This document shows positions 6,198 through 8,948 of a DNA stretch of 8,948 nt, one piece after another (the first letter of the stretch is position 1; the number at the start of each line of letters is the position of its first letter). Below the pieces are notes generated by a model, which was given only the letters and a program-made list of their open reading frames with translations, searched no databases and had not been told where the DNA came from. The stretch is from an uncultured Collinsella sp. (lineage in GTDB: Bacteria; Actinomycetota; Coriobacteriia; Coriobacteriales; Coriobacteriaceae). The position numbers and the translations under genes were made by a program. The stretch is from assembly GCA_900544465.1 (NCBI GenBank), contig UQVT01000071.1, forward strand, positions 1 to 8,948, written 5' to 3'.

Positions 6198-7408
6198 GCG
6201 CCCGCGATCTCATCCAGGAAGCCCTTCACTCGCTCGAAGCCAACAAGGGGCGCAGCCTGCTCACCATCCTGGGCATTGTCATCGGCATCGCCTCGGTTAT
6301 CGCCATGACTTCGCTCATCGGCGGTATCCAAAACAGCCTGGTCAACAGTCTGGGCCTCAATGCGGCACGCATGGTGCAAATCTATTCGTCGCAAGAACTC
6401 ACCGAGTCGGACATCGAGAAGCTTCAAAAACTGGTGCCGCAGATAGAGCAGATCGGCATTGTCGACAGCGCGTATACCGAGTATAAGACCGGCGATAAAA
6501 GCTATACCGTCATGGCACAGGGTGTCGATAGCGACATGCTCGGCGCCGTGGGGGCCAGCAAGCTCGTTGCGGGGCGCACCTATTTCCAGGCCGAGTCCCA
6601 ATCAGGCTCGCGCGTGGCGCTCATCAGCCGCAACGGCGCCGATCAGCTTTACGGCAACGAACAGGATGCGCTGGGGAAAACCATCAAGGTGTCCAACGGC
6701 GAGGTGCAGATTGTAGGCGTGATTGATGGCGGCAGCGACTCCATGGGCTCGCTCACGCTGTATATGCCACGCGAAACTATCTCCGGACTGTTTGGCGACG
6801 AGAATCCTTCATTCCCCAGCGTGACGGCACTTGCCGCCGAGGGCACGGACATGGATGAGCTCTGCAAAACCATCGAGTCCAAGGTGCGCGCGATGAAGGG
6901 CATCGAGGAGGAGGACGAGTACGACAGTGTATCGGCAACCTCCATGAAAAGCGCTATCGATGCACTCAACTCCTTTATGGGCGCATTCTCGCTCATCATG
7001 GGTGCTGTCGCCAGCATCTCGCTGCTTGTCGGCGGTATCGGCATTATGAATATGATGCTCACCAACGTATCTGAACGCATCCGCGAGATCGGCATCCGCC
7101 GTGCTCTGGGCGCCAGTCGTCGCGATATCACCGCGCAGTTTTTGGCCGAGTCCTCGGCGCTGTGCGTCACCGGCGGACTATTGGGTGTCCTGATTGGCTA
7201 TCTGCTGGCATGGGGACTCACGTTCTTTGCCGCAAGCTCGGGTATCATGAGCGAGTTTGGAGCTACCGGGACGATCACGCCAAGCTTCTCCATTACGACA
7301 GTGTTGATCGCGTTTGCCGTATCGGTCGGCATCGGCGTAATCTTTGGCTTCTATCCCGCTCGCCGCGCAGCAAAGCTCGACCCGGTGGAGTGCCTACGCT
7401 ACCAGTAA
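6194..7408 (+). CDS. ABC transporter permease, MacB/FtsX type (YknZ-like)
   Basis: A 404-residue permease with the standard topology of the family: one N-terminal membrane segment at about 20-42, a large extracytoplasmic domain (about 45-255, MacB periplasmic-core-like), and three C-terminal segments at about 262-287, 323-345 and 366-386. The motif GIRRALGASRRD after the second segment and the ending FYPARRAAKLDPVECLRYQ are hallmarks of the family. Length matches YknZ and the permease half of MacB. It overlaps the ATPase stop by four bases (ATGA). Two copies would pair with two ATPases and the adaptor to expel an amphipathic substrate from the outer face of the membrane by a mechanotransmission mechanism, as known for MacB. 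No dedicated resistance, bacteriocin or regulator gene lies nearby, so the cargo stays open. No terminator is evident downstream. Confidence 0.94.
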   Translation: MSARDLIQEALHSLEANKGRSLLTILGIVIGIASVIAMTSLIGGIQNSLVNSLGLNAARMVQIYSSQELTESDIEKLQKLVPQIEQIGIVDSAYTEYKTGDKSYTVMAQGVDSDMLGAVGASKLVAGRTYFQAESQSGSRVALISRNGADQLYGNEQDALGKTIKVSNGEVQIVGVIDGGSDSMGSLTLYMPRETISGLFGDENPSFPSVTALAAEGTDMDELCKTIESKVRAMKGIEEEDEYDSVSATSMKSAIDALNSFMGAFSLIMGAVASISLLVGGIGIMNMMLTNVSERIREIGIRRALGASRRDITAQFLAESSALCVTGGLLGVLIGYLLAWGLTFFAASSGIMSEFGATGTITPSFSITTVLIAFAVSVGIGVIFGFYPARRAAKLDPVECLRYQ

Positions 7409-7416
7409 GCCACCAC

Positions 7417-7493
7417 CAACAAGTTGCGATGAATTAGGGACTGAATGTGCTATCTAGCAGCAAAAACAAACACTATTTCACCGCAACTTATTG
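7417..7493. repeat. 17-base imperfect inverted repeat with a 43-base spacer
   Basis: Left arm caacaagttgcgatgaa (7417-7433) and right arm ttcaccgcaacttattg (7477-7493) are inverted copies matching at 15 of 17 positions. The left arm starts nine bases after the permease stop codon. The right arm ends five bases before the transposase similarity begins. It could be a pair of recombination or insertion-sequence ends, a long-loop hairpin acting as a terminator, or a protein-binding site. The spacer is A-rich and has no gene. Confidence 0.6.
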
Positions 7494-7498
7494 AAGGG

Positions 7499-7597
7499 CT
7501 GCTTGCGCCAGTTCCGCGCGTCGTCCTCGAGCTTTTGGCGGATGACGGGCTTGTACGGGTCGAGCTTACTCGGGGCGCTCCTCCTCGCGGGCGGGAG
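7499..7597 (-). pseudogene. IS21-type transposase (IstA) fragment
   Basis: Read on the minus strand from about 7597, a frame different from that of cbiJ encodes a stretch whose best part (7570 down to 7499) is SKLDPYKPVIRQKLEDDARN followed by WRKQ. The SKLDPYKP segment and the RKQ that follows are what I recall from the region after the helix-turn-helix in IstA transposases. The similarity stops abruptly after RKQ; only five further residues precede a TGA (7484-7486 region). The N-terminal helix-turn-helix, the DDE core and the IstB partner are all absent. The fragment lies immediately downstream of cbiJ and in the same direction. Family assignment is from motif memory on about 30 residues, so it is moderate; that it is non-functional is near certain. 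Confidence 0.6.
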
Positions 7598-7619
7598 GGC
7601 ACGCAGGCGCGGCGAGCGC

Positions 7620-8393
7620 CTAGCGCACGAACTCCCGTAAGAGCGCGTCTTCCACTTCCCGAAGCGAAAGGGCCCCGTCTCCCTCGGCGGGACGGGCGAC
7701 CACGATACAGCGCGCTCCCACGTCGCGCGCGGAAGCGATCTTCTCGGCCGTGCCGCCTACGGTTCCCGAGTCCTTGGTCACAAGCCACTGTGCGCCCACC
7801 TGCCGAAGCATCGCCTCGTTGAGCTCGCGGGTGAAGGGCCCCTGCATGCCGATGACGTGCGATGGCGAAAACCCCGCGTCGATGCACTTCGTTATAGCAC
7901 CGGGCAGCGGGAGCACACGCACGAAGAAGCGCTCCGCGAAATCGGCGACGCGCGTGTAGGGAGCAAGCTCCTTGCTCCCCGTCGTGAGAAGCGCGCGACC
8001 CGGGTTCTCGGAGAGAAAGCGCGCCGCGCAGGCGATCGACGCGACCGAAACGACGCCCTTGGGCAGCGCCTCGACCGGGCGCGCAAGGCGCAGGCATCGT
8101 GCACCCACGGCGAGCGAAGCGGCCCGGATGTTGCCGCTTGCGAGCGTAGCAAAGGGATGCGTAGCGTCGACGACGATGCGCGCGCCGGAAAGCTCGCGCT
8201 CCATGTCGGCCTCGTCGAGCCTGCCCGCATGCACCTCGATGCCCGGAAGCTCGCCCAAAAGCTCACCTCCGTACTCGGTTGCCGCGTAGGCACGGGCGGG
8301 GATGCCCGCCCCGCTCGCCCATTCGCACAGGAGGCGGCCCTCGGTGGTGCCGGCGAAGATGCGCAGCGCCGGCGCGGATGCGGGCGCCGTCAC
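7620..8393 (-). CDS. cbiJ: Precorrin-6A / cobalt-precorrin-6A reductase
   Basis: A 257-residue cytoplasmic enzyme of corrin synthesis that reduces the macrocycle of (cobalt-)precorrin-6A to 6B with a nicotinamide cofactor. Family motifs in order: GTTEG (residues 15-19) near the N-terminus, VDATHPFA (75-82), LTTGSK (136-141), GMQGPFT (182-188) and KDSGTVGG followed by AEK (207-218). The length is usual for CobK/CbiJ. The start is GTG at 8393, which overlaps the cbiC stop as GTGA; the reading frame remains open further upstream, but that part is only the shadow of cbiC. No good ribosome binding site precedes the GTG, so translation is probably coupled to cbiC. The symbol cbiJ is preferred over cobK because the host appears anaerobic; the aerobic/anaerobic assignment is inference. 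The GC content is well above that of the exporter genes. Confidence 0.93.
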   Translation of the reverse strand: MTAPASAPALRIFAGTTEGRLLCEWASGAGIPARAYAATEYGGELLGELPGIEVHAGRLDEADMERELSGARIVVDATHPFATLASGNIRAASLAVGARCLRLARPVEALPKGVVSVASIACAARFLSENPGRALLTTGSKELAPYTRVADFAERFFVRVLPLPGAITKCIDAGFSPSHVIGMQGPFTRELNEAMLRQVGAQWLVTKDSGTVGGTAEKIASARDVGARCIVVARPAEGDGALSLREVEDALLREFVR

Positions 8394-8948
8394 TTCGGGC
8401 CGCCTGGGCGCGTGATCTGGTAGAGCAGCGCGTTCATAATGGCGGCCGCCACGGTCGAACCGCCCTTGCGACCCCTCGCGACGATGGCCGGCACGCGTCG
8501 CGCGAGTAGCTCCTCTTTCGCCTCGACCACGTTCACAAACCCGACCGGCACCCCAACGACGAGCGCAGGCGCGATCTTCCCCGCGTCCATGAGCTCGGCG
8601 AGGCGCAGAAGAGCTGTGGGAGCGTTGCCGACGGCCACGATGAGCGGACCCTCGATGCCGCAAGCTTTGTCCATGCTCGCAACGGCGCGAGTCGTGCCCG
8701 CGGCGCGCGCAGCCGCGGCGACATCAGGGTCGGCCATGTAGCACACGGCCTTGCAGCCGATCTTCGCGAGCGCGGGCTTGCTTATGCCTGCGAGCGCCAT
8801 GTTCGTGTCGGTGAGCACCGTGGCCCCTGCGCGCAGTGCGTCGAGCGCACAGTGCGCGGCATCATGGGTGAACACGAGGGAATCGGCGTACGAGAAGTCG
8901 GCAGTGGTGTGGATGACGCGCTTCACGACGGGCTCTTCGAGCGGCGGG
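8390..8948 (-). CDS. cbiC: Precorrin-8X / cobalt-precorrin-8 methylmutase, 5' end beyond the window
   Basis: The visible 185 residues cover most of this enzyme, which moves a methyl group from C-11 to C-12 to make (cobalt-)hydrogenobyrinate, the last step of ring contraction chemistry. The stretch VVKRVIHTTADF near the visible start contains the family's catalytic histidine (codon 8909-8911) within IHTTAD. GATVLTDTNMALAGI, the GNAPTAL region and GVPVGFVN follow as expected. The frame is open to the window edge, reading PPLEEPV before the GTG at 8926, and the same P-V-V-K-R-V context occurs inside full-length members, so that GTG is not the true start. About 20-30 N-terminal residues are missing. 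It is upstream of and coupled to cbiJ; further cobalamin genes are likely beyond the edge. Confidence 0.94.
   Translation of the reverse strand, partial: PPLEEPVVKRVIHTTADFSYADSLVFTHDAAHCALDALRAGATVLTDTNMALAGISKPALAKIGCKAVCYMADPDVAAAARAAGTTRAVASMDKACGIEGPLIVAVGNAPTALLRLAELMDAGKIAPALVVGVPVGFVNVVEAKEELLARRVPAIVARGRKGGSTVAAAIMNALLYQITRPGGPK

Larger units (their letters stand above)
7409..7619. other. Convergent intergenic region with an inverted repeat and a transposase remnant
   Basis: Two convergent transcription units meet here, yet no hairpin with a T-run is visible for either. The region holds a 17-base imperfect inverted repeat (7417-7433 and 7477-7493) and, on the minus strand, the remnant of an IS21-type transposase gene (about 7499-7597). 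Base composition also changes across it. Confidence 0.7.

Noticed and set aside
7445..7822. Possible small plus-strand gene starting MCYLAAKT
   Set aside because: It overlaps the transposase remnant and the 3' end of cbiJ, has no ribosome binding site, and turns into Arg/Pro-rich shadow sequence.
7450..8097. Minus-strand open frame overlapping cbiJ
   Set aside because: It is out of frame with cbiJ and Arg-rich throughout; cbiJ carries all family motifs.
1..8948. CRISPR array, tRNA, rRNA, riboswitch or replication origin
   Set aside because: No regularly spaced direct repeats, cloverleaf, rRNA-like tract, known aptamer core or DnaA-box cluster was seen on either strand by eye.

Overview
The window reads as chromosomal DNA of an anaerobic, GC-rich, Gram-positive actinobacterium of the Coriobacteriia, with Collinsella or a close relative the best guess. 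The basis is the protein style and the gene set: a fused Fe-S L-serine dehydratase, a membrane-anchored L,D-transpeptidase with peptidoglycan-binding repeats, a split MacAB-type exporter without an outer-membrane partner, and anaerobic-pathway cobalamin genes. The genus is an inference; nothing in the window fixes it.

Layout. Bases 1-364 hold no gene but are rich in structure. A 46-base imperfect inverted repeat (1-46 and 244-289) brackets the segment, each arm carries its own hairpin, and a third large hairpin sits in the middle. It looks like a small non-autonomous mobile element (MITE or REP-like) just upstream of the serine dehydratase gene. Bases 365-1972 (+) encode the serine dehydratase, followed by a clear intrinsic terminator (1991-2017). 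A promoter with a perfect TATAAT then precedes the L,D-transpeptidase gene (2122-3855, +). A strong hairpin without a T-run follows it. Bases 3988-7408 (+) are one tightly coupled three-gene operon: membrane-fusion adaptor, ABC ATPase and FtsX/MacB-type permease, with stop and start codons overlapping at both junctions.

Bases 7409-7619 separate two convergent blocks. They hold a 17-base inverted repeat and, on the minus strand, a short remnant of an IS21-type transposase (IstA). Beyond it, on the minus strand, lie two cobalamin genes, cbiJ (7620-8393) and cbiC (8390 to the window edge, 5' end missing), coupled by a GTGA overlap. This block is visibly more GC-rich than the rest. Together with the transposase remnant, that marks 7409-7619 as a probable junction between DNA of different history, or possibly an assembly join.

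Functionally the blocks are independent: serine catabolism to pyruvate and ammonia, 3-3 cross-linking of the cell wall, export of a peptide, drug or lipid-like substrate by a YknXYZ/MacAB-type pump, and corrin ring synthesis. I found no tRNA, rRNA, CRISPR array, replication origin or intact transposase. The best candidates for something new are the inverted-repeat element at the left edge and the IS-marked junction near 7500. No clearly unprecedented protein system is visible.
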